This document shows, in pieces, positions 1 through 19,205 of a stretch of DNA of 64,000 nt. The notes beneath the pieces are model-generated. The model was given only the letters and a program-made list of their open reading frames with translations. It made no database searches and was not told the origin of the DNA. Source of the stretch: Glandiceps talaboti (lineage: Eukaryota; Hemichordata; Enteropneusta; Spengelidae); contig NC_135558.1 of NCBI RefSeq assembly GCF_964340395.1, positions 2,909,501 through 2,973,500 on the forward strand. The letters are read 5' to 3'. Each line of letters starts with the position of its first letter. Positions within the stretch are counted from its first letter, which is position 1. Both the position numbers and the translations under genes were made by a program.

Positions 1-169
1 ACTTTAACTTCTCGTGACAGTCGGCAAAGTGTTAGAACTGCATTTGTAAAGATACACATTCGACGACGACAATCCATTCGAACGTGGAATATTCGTATGT
101 ACAAATGCGCACGTGGTTTTGGCGCGTTCATGCGTATGCAACGGCAAACGTGTGCATGTGCGCCGTGCT

Positions 170-353
170 GCTGCTGCTGCTGCTGGTGGTGGTGGTGGTG
201 GTGGTGGTGGTGGTGGTGGTGGTGGTGGTGGTGGTGGTGGTGGTGGTGGTGGTGGTGGTGGTGGTGGTGGTGGTGGTGGTGGTGGTGGTGGTGGTGGTGG
301 TGGTGGTGGTGGTGGTGGTGGTGGTGATGATGATGATGATGATGATGATGATG

Positions 354-418
<65 letters not shown>

Positions 419-506
419 AACAGAAAGACAGACAGACAGACAGACAGACCGACCGACCGACCGACCGACCGACCGACCGACCGACGGACGGACGGACGGA
501 CGGACG

Positions 507-568
<62 letters not shown>
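170..568. repeat. Compound microsatellite block
   Basis: Successive pure simple repeats abut one another: a short CTG run, about 140 bases of TGG/GTG, an ATG run, then ACAG, ACCG, ACGG and ACAG tetranucleotides. Each block differs from the next by one base of the unit, as expected when slippage arrays grow from point variants of each other. The long reading frames through this block (poly-Val, poly-Gly, poly-Trp) are artefacts of the repeats. Confidence 0.95.
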
Positions 569-1909
569 AAAACTTATATACATTGAATAGCGAACTTCAC
601 ATGCGCATGCACCGCGCACATATATATACACTTATATACACACATCTCAGACAAGCTAGCCCCGACAGTTTGGCTATGTGACCTGTGGGCACTTTTAAAG
701 TGGCCGTATGGATGAAACATGGACATTTATTTCTGATTTATAATTCGTAAAACAACTTTACATATACCAGGTCCTTGTTTGTAACTCAATAAATTGCAAG
801 AAGCTAAACAGCCTGTACGTACATATACAATAACAAACATCATTTTTTCACACATTTTTAACTTTACAAACAAGGAATTTCTCCTAGTCCTTATGTTGCC
901 TCACGCATTTTTCTTTTTGAAATAGAAAAACATAAAGTTTTTTTTTTATAAATTAAAAATCCAAATTATAAACACCAAATTCTTATCCATATGATGGCCA
1001 ATTTGAATTTAGTGAAAAAAAGGGCCTAGCAGCAAGACTATATATCTACCGAGGGGTTACAAAGTCGAATTACACATATGTAACTAAACTTAGTCTTTCT
1101 AACCACTCGATAGTGATGCACAGACTTACTGCTACAGAGTAGGTGTAATGTAGATTGAACGTGGCCATTGCTATTGTTTTGTTGTCACGTTCAAATGTGT
1201 GGAATAATATTTTATTTTCTATTGCCAACTATCATTTCGTCTGGTACTTGGTCGATGTTATTTGAATTAAGAATCAAACTTAGACAAAGTGAGTAGAGCG
1301 AGAGGATACGACATTACATAGTTATTTAGGAAAATGAAACGAAGGACTATATGCACGATGAATTCTGCGATTTCTTTTCATTCTGCATGTTCTATTGGTT
1401 GCATTCTCGCAAACCAGAGCTGTTTTTGCTTCCGAGACACTGCGAAATAAATTTGGCGGTGCGTCTTGGACGGTGCCGTAAAAGAGGGTGTGATTTACGA
1501 CGATGTTTTGATTGTTATAAATAGATGGCTTACATTCATTGACATTGCCCTTAATTATCTCTTTGCAATGGCGCAAATCAAATCCCATTGTGTTAAAATG
1601 ATTTACTTTGTTTCTCATCGTTGTAAACTACTGTCATGGTAACGCTATCCTACAAACTTGTTTGAATTTAACAAATGTTAACCTGTAATAGGTTGTAACT
1701 CCGAAAAATACAAAATACTACAGCCAGAATAAAAATAATACTTTTGGCCTTAACGGCTAGCCCTAAAATTTTATAAGTTTTTCTTAAGCCGAATACAAGA
1801 TAATTTGTGTATTGCATGCTATTATACATTTAACTGGATAAGACCCCCTAGGAAGTTATATTATTCAACATTTCCATGTACTTAGGGAGGCTTGAAAGAA
1901 GAAGACAAG
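569..1909. other. Intergenic DNA upstream of PIN1
   Basis: I see no recognisable gene here. A 98-codon open frame on the minus strand at 1322-1618 has no family I know and no supporting splice structure. The PIN1 promoter should lie at the right end, but no convincing TATA element is visible. Confidence 0.5.
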
Positions 1910-4015
1910 ATGGCCGAGTCTCTACCTTCCGGTTGGGAACTGAAATACAGTCGTAGTCACGATGGTAAGAACCTGCAAGCATGAACGATAATGTAGAAAT
2001 AGTTTGTAAAGACGGAAGACACTCAAGCTGTGTTGTTACACACAGTTAATTATACAACTATCAACTGCACATCATCCACATGTCACATGTCTCGTCCGGC
2101 GAAATGGACTAGTGCACTGTCATGCATGTGGTCAAGGCTAGTACTAGTAGTGTATTACATTGACAATGGAAAACTCTATGCATGCAGGACTTTGAACAGG
2201 GAGTGTTGCCCACTGTGTGATAAAGGCACTTGAATCAATCTGTACATATAAATAAACATAATATTCAATTGTTGCAGTGGGTTATACTTCCATGGTATAA
2301 TATAACAAATAAGATTCGATTGCCTGTGGTTGCACGTCTTGACTACACGCATTGACAGTTCATTAATTATCAACACGTTGATTGTTGTGTGTTGTTTTTA
2401 GGTAGCTGCAATACTTATATATAGCATTTAAACAATCCTAACCAATGCGACTTTGCTGTACAATCTATGAATAATGGACTGAGTATAATGTAGCATGGTT
2501 TGTACTAGCATTATAGCATTCATCTATTATAGCATTCATCTATTAATTGGATGATCCGAGTTTAAATCCCAGCCCTCTCCTCTATTACATTTGGTGACAA
2601 AGTAAAGTGGGGCCTGTGCTGGCATACAGTGCTTGTGGTATTATAGGGGAGTGCTCCTATTCAAAGAAGGGAACTATATGAACATCAACCTGAACTGATC
2701 TATAACGTGTGGTTGGGACGGACTTCTCAAAATAGAGAAGACAGAAGATCTAGGAGTGTAATAGTATGATTTGTAGTATATCTTGTCTAGTATAAGAGGG
2801 TCCTGGGTTTGAATTCAAGCCCTGGCCAGCCTTTCTCCTTCTCAACAACACCAATGCTACCAGTCTAGTTGACATCTGGTGTGTTTTCACTTTCAGGTAG
2901 GCCCTATTATCTAAATATCCATACCAAGCAGAGTCAATGGGAGAAACCAACACCGCCATCATCTGACACAGTGAGAGCATCCCACTTACTTGTAAAACAT
3001 CGTCAATCAAGACGACCATCTTCATGGAAAGAAGAAAACATAACACGAAGTAAAGAAGAAGCTTTGGAAATACTGAAAGGTACGTTTCTATGGTTACTAT
3101 GTAGTGTAGATGTAGACAATAGAAATGAAATAACACAAAGGAAAGGAGCTGAATGAAAATGGCAAATGTTATATTGCTGTTTTATGAATGCACAATGGGG
3201 TTACCGTTATAATGTTAAGCAGGGTTAGACATGTATATGATACAACTTAGAGGGCGCCCTTCTTGTTACTCATACACTCGCCATACAAAACACCCAGGTT
3301 GACTCACTGATAGATTTACATGTATATATCTGAGCACTGATTACAGTATCATACAGTTTGGTTAGAAAACTGACTTGCTGCTACATCATTTTACAACTAC
3401 AGAGGGGTACAGAGTAAAATCTTAATTTTTTGTGTGGAATTATTACTTGTTGTGTAGGTAATGACTCCTTTCAACAAGCTTATTACATATTGGCAAACAG
3501 AAAGATGTCACTGCAAAAACTGATTGACGCTAACAAATCAGTTTTACCAAGTCCACAGAAATACAGTCCACTGATCATGTATTAAAAGTAGCCTGTCAAT
3601 GGTTATGGATCTATGGTTAGCATTACACTGAAGTGCAGCAAAGTCACATATTCAACAACGTACGTAGACAGGCTGTAATAAAGTATTCAATAATAATAAA
3701 TTTTAGTCCATTTGATTACTTTCTACACAGAAATAAACTAAATAAAGTAAATACATTGTTCCTCAATTCATGTGTTGATATCATATTTGTACAGGACACC
3801 GTCAAGCCATTGCGACTGGTCAAGTAGACTTTAGTCAACTAGCATCAACAGAGAGTGATTGCAGTTCAGCTAAGAATGGCGGAGACTTGGGACCATTTAA
3901 AGCTGGACAAATGCAGAAACCATTTGAAGACGCAACGTTTGCTTTGAATATTGGAGAGCTTAGTCAACCAGTGTTCACAGACTCTGGTATTCATATTATA
4001 TTAAGAACTGGCTAG
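1910..4015 (+). CDS. PIN1: Peptidyl-prolyl cis-trans isomerase PIN1
   Basis: Three exons, 1910-1964, 2897-3079 and 3795-4015, join in phase 1 at both introns to give 152 aa (human PIN1 has 163). PIN1 isomerises phospho-Ser/Thr-Pro bonds in nuclear and cytoplasmic proteins. The N-terminal WW domain covers about residues 5-36, with both tryptophans (W9, W33) and the tyrosine pair Y22-Y23. S14 aligns with the regulatory Ser16 of human PIN1. The parvulin domain from about residue 44 keeps the catalytic and phosphate-binding residues: H48, K52, R57-R58, C102, Q120, F123, S143 and H146 (human H59, K63, R68-R69, C113, Q131, F134, S154, H157). The linker between the domains is several residues shorter than in human. 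Introns have GT-AG ends. The start is the only ATG that opens the WW domain. AIF1 follows on the same strand 5.9 kb downstream and is unrelated in function. Confidence 0.96.
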
Positions 4016-4492
4016 ATGTAAATCTTATGGATGTCACAAATTTACTAGTGTATGTAGATTTAAATCTTGTCGATGCAACATGTACTAGTGCGTGTAGATT
4101 TAAAATGTAGGGAACACGAGTGAATTAAGTATGCCCCTGCAGCAGGACTGAAGAAAGTGGTACTAAAACAAACAAGGTCTTTCATATTACTTCAGATCTT
4201 CTTTGGTACCACTGTAGTGTCAGTACATTTGCCACTTTCTTGTTCGTTTTGTAACTTTACAATTTTATCATATGTAGTTTACACTAACTAAGAAATAAAA
4301 AATGTTACCAACTAAAATCCTACAAACACACAGCAGTGTATCCACCCTTGTATCAAAGTAAACTTTTGTTCCAAACACAACATTCAAAATTGTTTCCTGA
4401 AATCTTTTACTTCACACTTCAGTCGTTGTAGATGCTATGTTTCTGAAACTTCTTTGTGTTTTTATGAAAGAAGTAGAATAAAAGAAGTTGAC

Positions 4493-4734
4493 AATAGGGA
4501 ACTTGCAAACCTGCCATGTTGAATGTTGCATCATGGGAAATGTGATCATAAATACTAATCAAATAGTATTGTAAACAGTATGTTACATTGTTTGTAACCA
4601 CAAATAATCAATTCATAGTCATTTTGAGAGGTTTATTTTATCGGTAGCTCCAGATTAGGTATTATGGTAACCACAGGTAATCCCATAGTCCTTTGCATCT
4701 GAGCATGCTCAGTCTGGATTACAAGTTCCCTATT
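4493..4734. mobile_element. MITE family A, copy 1 (GGGAACTTG termini)
   Basis: A 242-base element ends in inverted repeats AATAGGGAACTTGCAA and, on the other side, TTACAAGTTCCCTATT. It contains the palindrome CTGAGCATGCTCAG near its right end. A second copy at 16469-16711 matches along nearly its whole length. There is no coding capacity, so it is a non-autonomous DNA transposon. The target-site duplication is unclear, and the superfamily is not assigned. Confidence 0.8.
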
Positions 4735-5301
4735 ATAGAAAGGTGAAACTGAAATTATTTAAAATGATAGTATTAAAAGCAAAGAAAACATAAAATGTCT
4801 TAGTGAATTTGTATTGTAGTATTGTAACAAAACCATGTGTAATATTAGAATGCAATAATAGTGTTTTTATATGGAACTAAGACCAGTCCAACTACAGAGT
4901 GATGTGCACACTACACTGTGAAAAGCCGAGTCTTGAGGAAAGTAACAAGTTTGATAATGAACAAGACACAGGTTTCACATAGGATTAAGTAATATCTTTA
5001 ATTCAACATTTCGGCTTTACATGGAAATCCTTCTTCGGGAATCTAAAAATGAACAGAAGATATGGACAATTTATAACATAAGGTTGAAGGAAAGGAGAAT
5101 GACATACAGTTACAAGGGAATCGTGACAGTATGTGAGGTTGGAAAAGGTTAAAATAACACTGTAAACTAGAACTAGGAAGACTAAATACTAAAGTGGGTA
5201 AAAACCTAATTGTACTGGATTAGAAATGAAACAAGCTAAACATAATGTTTGCTGAACTGTCAGACAGTCTTTCCAAATTATTCTTTTAATTTTCTTCTAA
5301 A
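4735..5301. other. Intergenic DNA with a retroelement-tail-like motif
   Basis: No gene is seen. On the minus strand near 5000-5040 there is CGAAGAAGGATTTCC followed by GCCGAAATGTTG. This GAAGAAGG...CGAAAYGTTG pattern recurs in animal repeats, and I associate it with the 3' parts of some non-LTR or Penelope-like elements. That assignment is from memory and weak. Confidence 0.3.
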
Positions 5302-5990
5302 ATTTTGTGTATGGGACCATGCTAGAATCTATGTGGTGTCATACATTTTGTGTATGGGACCATGTTAGAATCTATGTGGTGTCATACATTTTGTGTATGG
5401 GACCATGTTAGAATCTATGTGGTGTCATACATTTTGTGTATGGGACCATGTTAGAATCTATGTGGTGTCATACATTTTGTGTATGGGATCATGTTAGAAT
5501 CTATGTGGTGTCATACATTTTGTGTATGGGATCATGTTAGAATCTATGTGGTGTCATACATTTTGTGTATGGGACCATGTTAGAATCTATGTGGTGTCAT
5601 ACATTTTGTGTATGGGACCATGTTAGAATCTATGTGGTGTCATAAATTTTGTGTATGGGATCATGTTAGAATCTATGTGGTGTCATACATTTTGTGTATG
5701 GGACCATGCTAGAATCTATGTGGTGTCATACATTTTGTGTATGGGACCATGTTAGAATCTATGTGGTGTCATAAATTTTGTGTATGGGATCATGTTAGAA
5801 TCTATGTGGTGTCATAAATTTTGTGTATGGGACCATGTTAGAATCTATGTGGTGTCATAAATTTTGTGTATGAGACCATGTTAGAATCTATGTGGTGTCA
5901 TAAATTTTGTGTATGGGATCATGTTAGAAGCCATGTGGTGTCATAAATTTTGTGTATGGGATCATGTTAGAAGCCATGTCGTGTCATAGT
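5302..5990. repeat. 43-bp minisatellite, about 16 copies
   Basis: The unit contains TTTTGTGTATGGGACCATG followed by TTAGAATCTATGTGGTGTC. The period is exactly 43 (successive TTTTGTG starts at 5302 and 5345). Copies vary at a few positions (GGACC or GGATC, CATAC or CATAA), and variants cluster towards the right, as expected for local slippage. It lies downstream of PIN1 and does not derive from any PIN1 exon. Confidence 0.95.
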
Positions 5991-8100
5991 CAGGCAGTAG
6001 CATTATATTTCTGTGTTTTTGCTTCTGTGGAATATTAACTTAGATTCCTACAAAAATTAAAGTAGGTTTAAAAGAAAAAAGGTAAACTGTAAGTGTTAGA
6101 AAGTGACCAACTATGTGTTTGTTGATGTGTGTAGGTGAGAGATAATAGCCAACAAAAGCTACTGTTGTCATTTTTCACCATTTTGTTGACCACTGTTAGT
6201 AGGTATCCATTGACTTGTAATGGCACTTTTCTGCCAAAGTGTTATTATCTTCTTCACCCTACAATGGCAGTATGTATTAATGATGCAGTGAACAGTGTTG
6301 ACTGTATGTGTTCCTGGCAATCATTTTTCACCAATGACTTTTCTGTTTGTGGCAATCAGGAATTAAACAAGTTTCTCATCAATGACTTCGCTTGTTTGTG
6401 GCCATCAAAAATTAGACTCATTTCATCCATCACTTTGTCTGTTTGTGGCAGTCAAGATAAGTTTCATACCAAGACATGATCAGTGTTATAATTGATGACA
6501 GCTAGCAAAATCATCAGGTATGCCAACAAATGTTCATTGTAGCCTAAAGTCAAGTTGTGTGCAGATTCTTGTTTACAGAATCCATAGATGTTATAACAAT
6601 TATACCAAAGTCAATGCTATTTGTTCCACAGTTGTAGTACAACAGAATCCATAGATGTTATAACAATTATACCAAAGTCAACGCTATTTGTTCCACAGTT
6701 GTAGTACAACAGAATCCATAGATGTTATAACAATTATACCAAAGTTAATAAATCTAGTTCTTGTGAAGAACGGTTGCAATACATGAATTAGTCTTGTATA
6801 ATTTCTTGTGTGTGTCTTTCCTGGTCAGAGAAATAATGAAAAGGATATATGGTGTGTTCAGATACTAGTAAATAACAAAAAAAAATTATGTTGGCTGTAT
6901 GATGCCATATTGTTCCACCTTTGTTGACCTTCTCTCTGAGATGTTGAGGACACCCAAATAGAGCAAATCGTAGAGGCTACAAATTATGTTGTTACACTAT
7001 ACATGTTTTGGTCATCTTTATATAATATACTATTGTGGCAGCCTCCTTTTTTGCAAACTTTGACCAGAGAATCACGAACTATATCCCATAATTTTATCCT
7101 GGCAATTCTAGTCAAAATTTCATTCTCCCTATCCTTAAAAAAAAATAAGTTGTCATCAATATTATTATATGACTACACACACTGCTACCATCGCAACTGC
7201 GATTCTGTTTCGAATCTGATAGCTGACTTCTTGAATACAATACATACCGTTAGACTACGTCAGCTTACCTCCGATTAATGAGTATACCGCCACCTTGAGG
7301 TCACAAAGGGAATTTATCTGACAAATGTGTCGACCGGAGCAGCAGGAAAGCTCAATATATGTATGGTTCTTTACCGAGTTTACACGTAACTGTCCGTGTC
7401 CCTTTGTAATTAGTTATTCTGTTGTATTAAAGAATCTCTCACATGCAATTATGGGTATTTAACTTTATTTTAGTTATTGTTACACCTTGTAACCATGGTA
7501 ACTTATCTCAAAATATGTTCATGAACAAGCTAAAAAAGATGAAGCAGGTGCAAAAAAGAAAACAACAGAAAACAATATTTGCAAATGAAGCGCCAACTTA
7601 CGGCCTACTAATAACTAAATATATTCTACAAGAAAAGCCAAAGTAACTTTTTTGAGAAAAGATACAAACGCAAAACAATATTTTCAATGAGAGAGTTTCA
7701 AAAGATATTTCGTTTTATGCCAGCGCCAGCTATAAGCTTACTTTAAAATAATTCTAAACGTCAATTTCTGAAATCATCCATCCCGGTACCAGCACAATAT
7801 GCATGTCATACAACCACATTGTATTTAGATTAGATTCCTTAGCATCCATCTTTACTGACTTAGTGTGATGAAGGCGAATTCCGAATAAAATGTTTTTGTT
7901 GTCAGGATCAAGGATGCAATAAACTTGCTCACCGGGCCCGTAGTGATAGTTTAACGTCTTAAAACTAAATAATCGATGCACGTAGGAAAGAAGAAACGTA
8001 ATTTACTGGGGATATAGGTTATTCAAATTGAAAGGATTGCTAAACTTTAATCTTTTTTTTTAATCACAATCGCATTCAGCAGATTTTTAGTACTCTGATA
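5991..8100. other. Intergenic DNA without a recognised gene
   Basis: Holds the 67-bp repeat described separately and several short open frames. The most protein-like is on the minus strand at 7754-7981 (75 codons, beginning MHRLFSFKTLNYHYGPGEQV). I do not recognise it and see no splice context. The others look like chance frames in AT-rich DNA. Confidence 0.4.
6575..6746. repeat. 67-bp tandem repeat, 2.6 copies
   Basis: The segment ACAGAATCCATAGATG...CCACAGTTGTAGTACA repeats at 6575, 6642 and 6709 with almost no divergence, which suggests recent duplication. Confidence 0.9.
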
Positions 8101-8815
8101 GCCTACCTGTAGACTTGAGAACGCCTACCGCTACACTATTCCGCTATCCCAACTGTAGCCTACCTGTAGACTTGAGAACGCCTACCGCTACACTATTCCG
8201 CTATCCTAACTGTAGCCTACCTGTAGACTTGAGAACGGCTATCCCTACACTATTCCGCTAGGTCAAAAAAAAATTATCTGGTTCTGGTCAGGGTAAACAT
8301 TCCAAAGTGGTGCGACGACGCGAATTTTTTTTTTCCTCTATTTTTTTTTTTTTTTTTTTTTGCAAATTAGTAAATACACATTTTTTTGATACTTTACATA
8401 CTCTGTTCTATCATATTTATCTCTTGAAAAACTTCCTTTTTCTTCGAAGCAGTTTAGGCTTTGTATTTAAACAGTCTTGGCATGTAGGGTAGATTTCAGC
8501 TGTTTGTTCTCCTGATATCAGGAATAAATAAGGAACGGGAAAGCAAAAATTATCGGAAAAAAAGGATCGACGCGAGGGTATTAACGGCATGCGCGCGCTG
8601 ACCAGAACCAGATATATTTTTTTCGGTCCTATCCTAACTGTATCCTACCTGTAGACTTGAGAACGCCTACCGCTACACTATTCCGCTATAATCCTAACTG
8701 TATCCTACCTGTAGACTTGAGAACGCCTACCGCTACACTATTCCGCTATCCTAACTGTAGCCTACCTGTAGACTTGAGAACGCCTACCGCTACACTATTC
8801 TGCTATCCTAACACA
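8101..8815. repeat. 57-bp tandem repeat split by a transposon
   Basis: Units contain GCCTACCTGTAGACTTGAGA and CTACACTATTCCGCTATCC with a 57-bp period (starts at 8101, 8158 and 8215). About three units lie left of the 8261-8629 element and about three right of it. The break falls inside the word CCGCTATCC, so one continuous array existed before the insertion. Confidence 0.93.
8261..8629. mobile_element. TA-flanked 369-bp MITE inserted in the 57-bp array
   Basis: The ends are inverted repeats sharing TATCTGGTTCTGGTCAG (left copy at about 8274, inverted right copy ending at about 8614), preceded outwardly by an A-rich stretch and GGTC or GGACC. The array word CCGC-TA-TCC is split so that TA lies on both sides (8259-8260 and 8630-8631), a clean TA duplication. 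TA targets with inverted termini are typical of Tc1/mariner-type elements. No transposase is present. The interior is A/T homopolymer-rich. Confidence 0.85.
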
Positions 8816-8817
8816 GG

Positions 8818-9070
8818 GCACTCAGACTTGGTTCGTTATGTTTACGAAAAACAAACAAACAAACAAACAAACAAACAAAATAAATAAATAAATAAATAAA
8901 TAAATAGATAGATAGATAAATAAATAAATAAATAAATAAATAAAAAAGCAAACAATTAATAAATAGATAGATAGATAAATAAATAAATAAATAAATAAAT
9001 AAATACTGACAATCATCAACAAGAGAGTAATTACAAATCATTATCAACAACAAGAGTTTTCCTATATGCG
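8818..9070. repeat. Dispersed element with (AAAC)n and (AAAT)n core
   Basis: A flank ending GTTATGTTTACGAAAAACA runs into AAAC, AAAT and AGAT arrays, then a second flank with ATCAACAAGAGAGTAATTAC and GAGTTTTCCTATATGC. The same two flanks occur around the repeats at 20085-20345, so this is a dispersed repeat family and not only a microsatellite. The class is unknown. Confidence 0.7.
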
Positions 9071-9871
9071 CGCGAAATGGCCACAATTGTACATACCCCA
9101 ACAATTGTAGCCATTTACATTCGATGACCCTCTTTCACATATATACCTATATATACGATCGTACACCTATTTAAACCTAATAGAATATATTGCGTGATAC
9201 ATGATGGTATCGGTTTTCCGGAGATGACTCCGCTCCAAGCCGCACAGTGCAGCGGAAGTCACGATTCCAACTTTCGGAGAATGGGTGAATAAGGGGTGAA
9301 GGGCACAAGTTATTTGAATTGTTGGGTTTTCATAATAGTATCCTTTCGATGATTCCATTGAACGACTGTTGTTCGCGGTTGACCTAATATGGTAAGCATC
9401 TATTTTAAGAAACAAAAAAGAAGGAACTAGACACAATGACAGAAGTACACGAATTAAGATTGTATAATCTTTGATGCGTGGGTGACATGACATCTCACCC
9501 CAGCAGCCACACTACAAGATAATGCAATGTTCAAGAACGCGTAACTTGATATGCGTGGTTATAGATTATTCTATTCTAATGGAGGAGTGTGTTTCTTTAA
9601 ATTCAAATCCTCCCAATTAATTAACCAAGTGTCATCTATAGTTTCAAGTACACATAATGTATAATTACTGATAAATCGAGCATAGCTGTTATCAGTTATC
9701 CCCTGATGAACTGTGAAATAGATACACTGTATACCAATGATGGGAAGTTACCCCATATAGGAATAGTTGCTTCCATTTCGAGGGAGTTAAATTACCTATC
9801 ATTATAGTAATCGTGTAGCACTCTGCAGGTCGTGAAGCTGAAACGAGGAACTCGTCAGTTACTGTGCAAAA
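9071..9871. other. Intergenic DNA upstream of AIF1
   Basis: A minus-strand open frame of 108 codons at 9167-9493 is not recognised. The AIF1 promoter and 5' untranslated region must lie at the right end, but no TATA box is evident. Confidence 0.4.
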
Positions 9872-16173
<6,302 letters not shown>

Positions 16174-16468
16174 TTTCTGTTTGATGTTATGCACTGTAAT
16201 TATCTCATTTTAGTTTAAAGCTTTGTAGTTGATAGTGATCATATTTGCTGACAAAGTCTTAATTTTTGTTTTAAAAAAACTTATCAAACGTTGAAAGTGA
16301 CACAAGCTGAAATTATACAGTTCTGGGTTAAGTTTGTTGCTGCATATTTTAAAAGTTACTCACAGAATTCTACTTACTGTAGCATACTTAAACCGTCACT
16401 AGCTTGGAATCCATGCAGATGGGGATTTAAAATTTTAGTTTCCCACATGGATTCCAGGCATTGCAATT
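16174..16468. other. AIF1 3' flank with an inverted repeat
   Basis: Probably AIF1 3' untranslated sequence. At about 16399-16459, TGGAATCCATG and CATGGATTCCA face each other across about 35 bases. The inverted repeat sits directly against MITE family A copy 2. Confidence 0.4.
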
Positions 16469-16711
16469 GGGAACTTGCAAACCCGCCATGTTGAATGTTG
16501 CATCATGGGAAATGTGATAATAAATACTAATCAATTAGTATTATAAACAACATTGATACATTGTTTGTAACCACAACTGATTATTCATAGTTACCCTGAC
16601 CATTGTGGGAGGTTTATTTTATTGGTAGTTCCAGATTAGGTATTACGATAATCTCAGATAGTCCCATACACCTTTGCATCTGAGCATGCTCAGTCTGGAT
16701 TGCAAGTTCCC
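16469..16711. mobile_element. MITE family A, copy 2
   Basis: The element starts GGGAACTTGCAAACC and ends GGATTGCAAGTTCCC. Its interior matches the copy at 4493-4734 (AATGTTGCATCATGGGAAAT, GAGGTTTATTTTAT, GAGCATGCTCAGTCTGGAT). Length is 243 bases with no coding capacity. Confidence 0.8.
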
Positions 16712-17405
16712 TATTGACTGAGCTCAAACCTAGTATTAGGATATAATGTAACTTATAAATGATGTGATGGTTGAGGAAATCCTTACTTGGCAATGAAGTG
16801 TTTTAACAATTACCAGAAGATAATTGTTCTGTCATAGTGTACATCAACATCATCATTAGATAACATTATATTACAGTAGTCTTAATCAAGGTTTTATGGG
16901 AGTATTTTTAATTGCGTTAAAAGTTCATAAACTCAGCTTTTTTCACTTTAACTATGTGATAGGTATTTCTAGTGAAGAATATTGACCTATATAGGAACTT
17001 TACTGTATAATACTCCATTGCATTTATAGTGATACTTACTTTGTAAGTTAACTTTAGTAATAGCATAGCTCAGAATTATCATAATGTTGCCGTCTTGAAA
17101 TATGGATAGATTTATGGTGTTTTCAATGACTGTTGATCAGTAAGTATAATTTGATTTTTTTGGAGAATATCTTTTGAGAATATTTCAATCTTGTGTACTA
17201 AATTTGGGTAATAAATGGTGTTGAAAATCTAAACCAATATTAAAGCAATTTTCATGAAGCAGAATGACAGAATATGGTATCTTACTAAACAGTCACTCTA
17301 CCAATACTTTGTTTTATAAATCTGTATTTGCCCAGTGTACATGTAATAGTACTAGAGAAGTTTGTTTGTTTTACTCTCTATTCGTTATGTAAGTGTGGAG
17401 AGCCT

Positions 17406-17650
17406 TAGAATCTCTCACAGTCCTCGGAGCATTGCATTGCTAAAAGGGCTGTTTTGTATGTACCGATATCTACTGCATAATTGTACTGTGGGCCCAGAGG
17501 GGCATCACAATAACATGTCAACAAATGACTAGCCCTACGTAGTTGATAAGGGCCCACAGTACAAGGATATTCTAGTACAATTATGTGGTAGATATCAGTA
17601 CATACAAAACAGCTAATAGTGATGCTCCCGAGGACTTGTGAGAGAGTCTA
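17406..17650. mobile_element. Long-TIR palindromic MITE B, copy 1 (9-bp TSD)
   Basis: Starts TAGAATCTCTCACAGTCCTC and ends with the imperfect inverse ACTTGTGAGAGAGTCTA. The arms continue inward through TTTTGTATGTAC and GATATCTAC, so almost the whole element folds back. It is flanked by GGAGAGCCT (17397-17405) and GGAGTGCCT (17651-17659), a 9-bp target duplication with one mismatch. Nine-base duplications with long inverted termini point to a Mutator-like (MULE) origin. Copy 2 is at 35553-35868. Confidence 0.88.
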
Positions 17651-17659
17651 GGAGTGCCT

Positions 17660-19205
17660 GCCTTTTTTTCTAATACCAAGAGAAACTAATTTTTTAAATG
17701 ACAAAATGAAGATAATTGAAGTATTCATTTTAATCTGTCTAAAATGTGAATTTTATATTTTGATGATTTCCTTTCAGTTTTTTTATTGATTATTTTTATA
17801 TGTGAAGTGTTTGAAATTGTTACCTCCATGTCATTTTTAACTCATGTCCAACATTGCAAAATACAGTAGATGGGTTGTCAACTATCTGAATGGTGTCATT
17901 TGCATTATAAACACAATTGTTGCATGTAGATGATTGTAGAGGTAATTTGTGAAAATGTGGGTCGGATTTAACAGTGATGAAATGTTTGTAGTATTTAGTA
18001 CACACTTGAAAGGGATGGGTATCAGTACTCCTATAGAACTAAGGGTATATAGTCATACGTATCATGGTTTTGACCCCCTTTTTCGACTCATGTAGACTTT
18101 TGATTCTTGACTTTTTAAGCATTTTTTAGAGGTTTGACTTCCTCCCTGAATGCATGTATGAACTTTGATTCCATATTGCACCCAACGTAGTTTCCAAGTT
18201 AAAAATTTCCACATTTTTCTGAGATTTTTGTGAAACATCACTTTTCAGGTTGCTAATTTTCAAATGTTTTCAAGAGTTAATTACTCTTTTCCGTCAGATT
18301 ATGTAGACATTTGACCTAAATTAGTTTCTGGCTGAAACCATGCAGAATTTTGATCCCTAGTTTTTGAATTTTTTGTAGTGTTTGTGCTTCCAGTCTGCCA
18401 GAGTACACCTGTAACCATTACCCAGCCAAGTACCCCACCCCCCACCCATACACAATCAACAAATGCAATATTGTCCAGTTGTCTACAGTTGTAGAAATGT
18501 AACATCTACCTTTATCGTTTCAAGGAACAATAAATGTCTTTTTAATGAAATGTACTCGTCTTTGCATTGTACAATTATTTTCCACAGTCTTGCTATCCAA
18601 AGCAGAACAACTCCACACAATATGTTTTGTTATAGAACTTGATTATTAGTTATAGAACTTGGTTATTTGTTATAGAACTTCATTATTTGTTCCTCACAAT
18701 TAATAATTCATGGTGATGCTTGACTTCTATTCCAAAGACATAAATACTCACACCTCCATAGCAGGCTGACCAGGAAATTGGACAAGTTCTTACCACACTT
18801 GCCAGATCAGCCCCCAGGATCAGCCACTCACATTTTTCTACAGTCTCAGGCTGATTGGTCATAAATTTCTAGCAAATACATATACAATATGATGTATCTA
18901 TTTAGTTGATTAAAATGTAAAACATAAAAAAACAACTAAAATTATCAAATGGATCAATTATAAATATATACATAGATACTTCCCTAAAAGGAACACCTAT
19001 TACTACTATAAAAATCACAAGAAATTTAATGGGATTGTATTCTTTTTTTGTTTGATCTTTCAAAAAGTAAACAAATAAAACATCACTGAGCAAGTTCTCT
19101 AAACTAATTCCTATAGATACAGCAAGAGGTTTTTTTTGTTGGGGGTGGGGGTTGGGGTGGAAATACATGTAGTGAAACTAATGGAGCGCCATCTACGGCA
19201 GGGCG
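17660..19205. other. Intergenic DNA before the DUF5054 gene
   Basis: No gene recognised. Contains a short repeat of TTATAGAACTTGATTATT near 18632-18690 and otherwise unique AT-rich DNA. AIF1 3' untranslated sequence may reach into it. Confidence 0.4.

Noticed and set aside
84-631. Poly-Val, poly-Gly and DRQT-repeat open frames
   Set aside because: They are translations of trinucleotide and tetranucleotide microsatellites.
2540-2850. GAGTTTAAATCCCAGCCC and GGTTTGAATTCAAGCCCTGG as SINE B boxes
   Set aside because: No A box, tail or second copy with shared flanks was found, so the resemblance is too weak to call.
7754-7981. Minus-strand 75-codon open frame with protein-like composition
   Set aside because: No family recognised and no exon partners seen. 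It is kept only as a note in the region entry.
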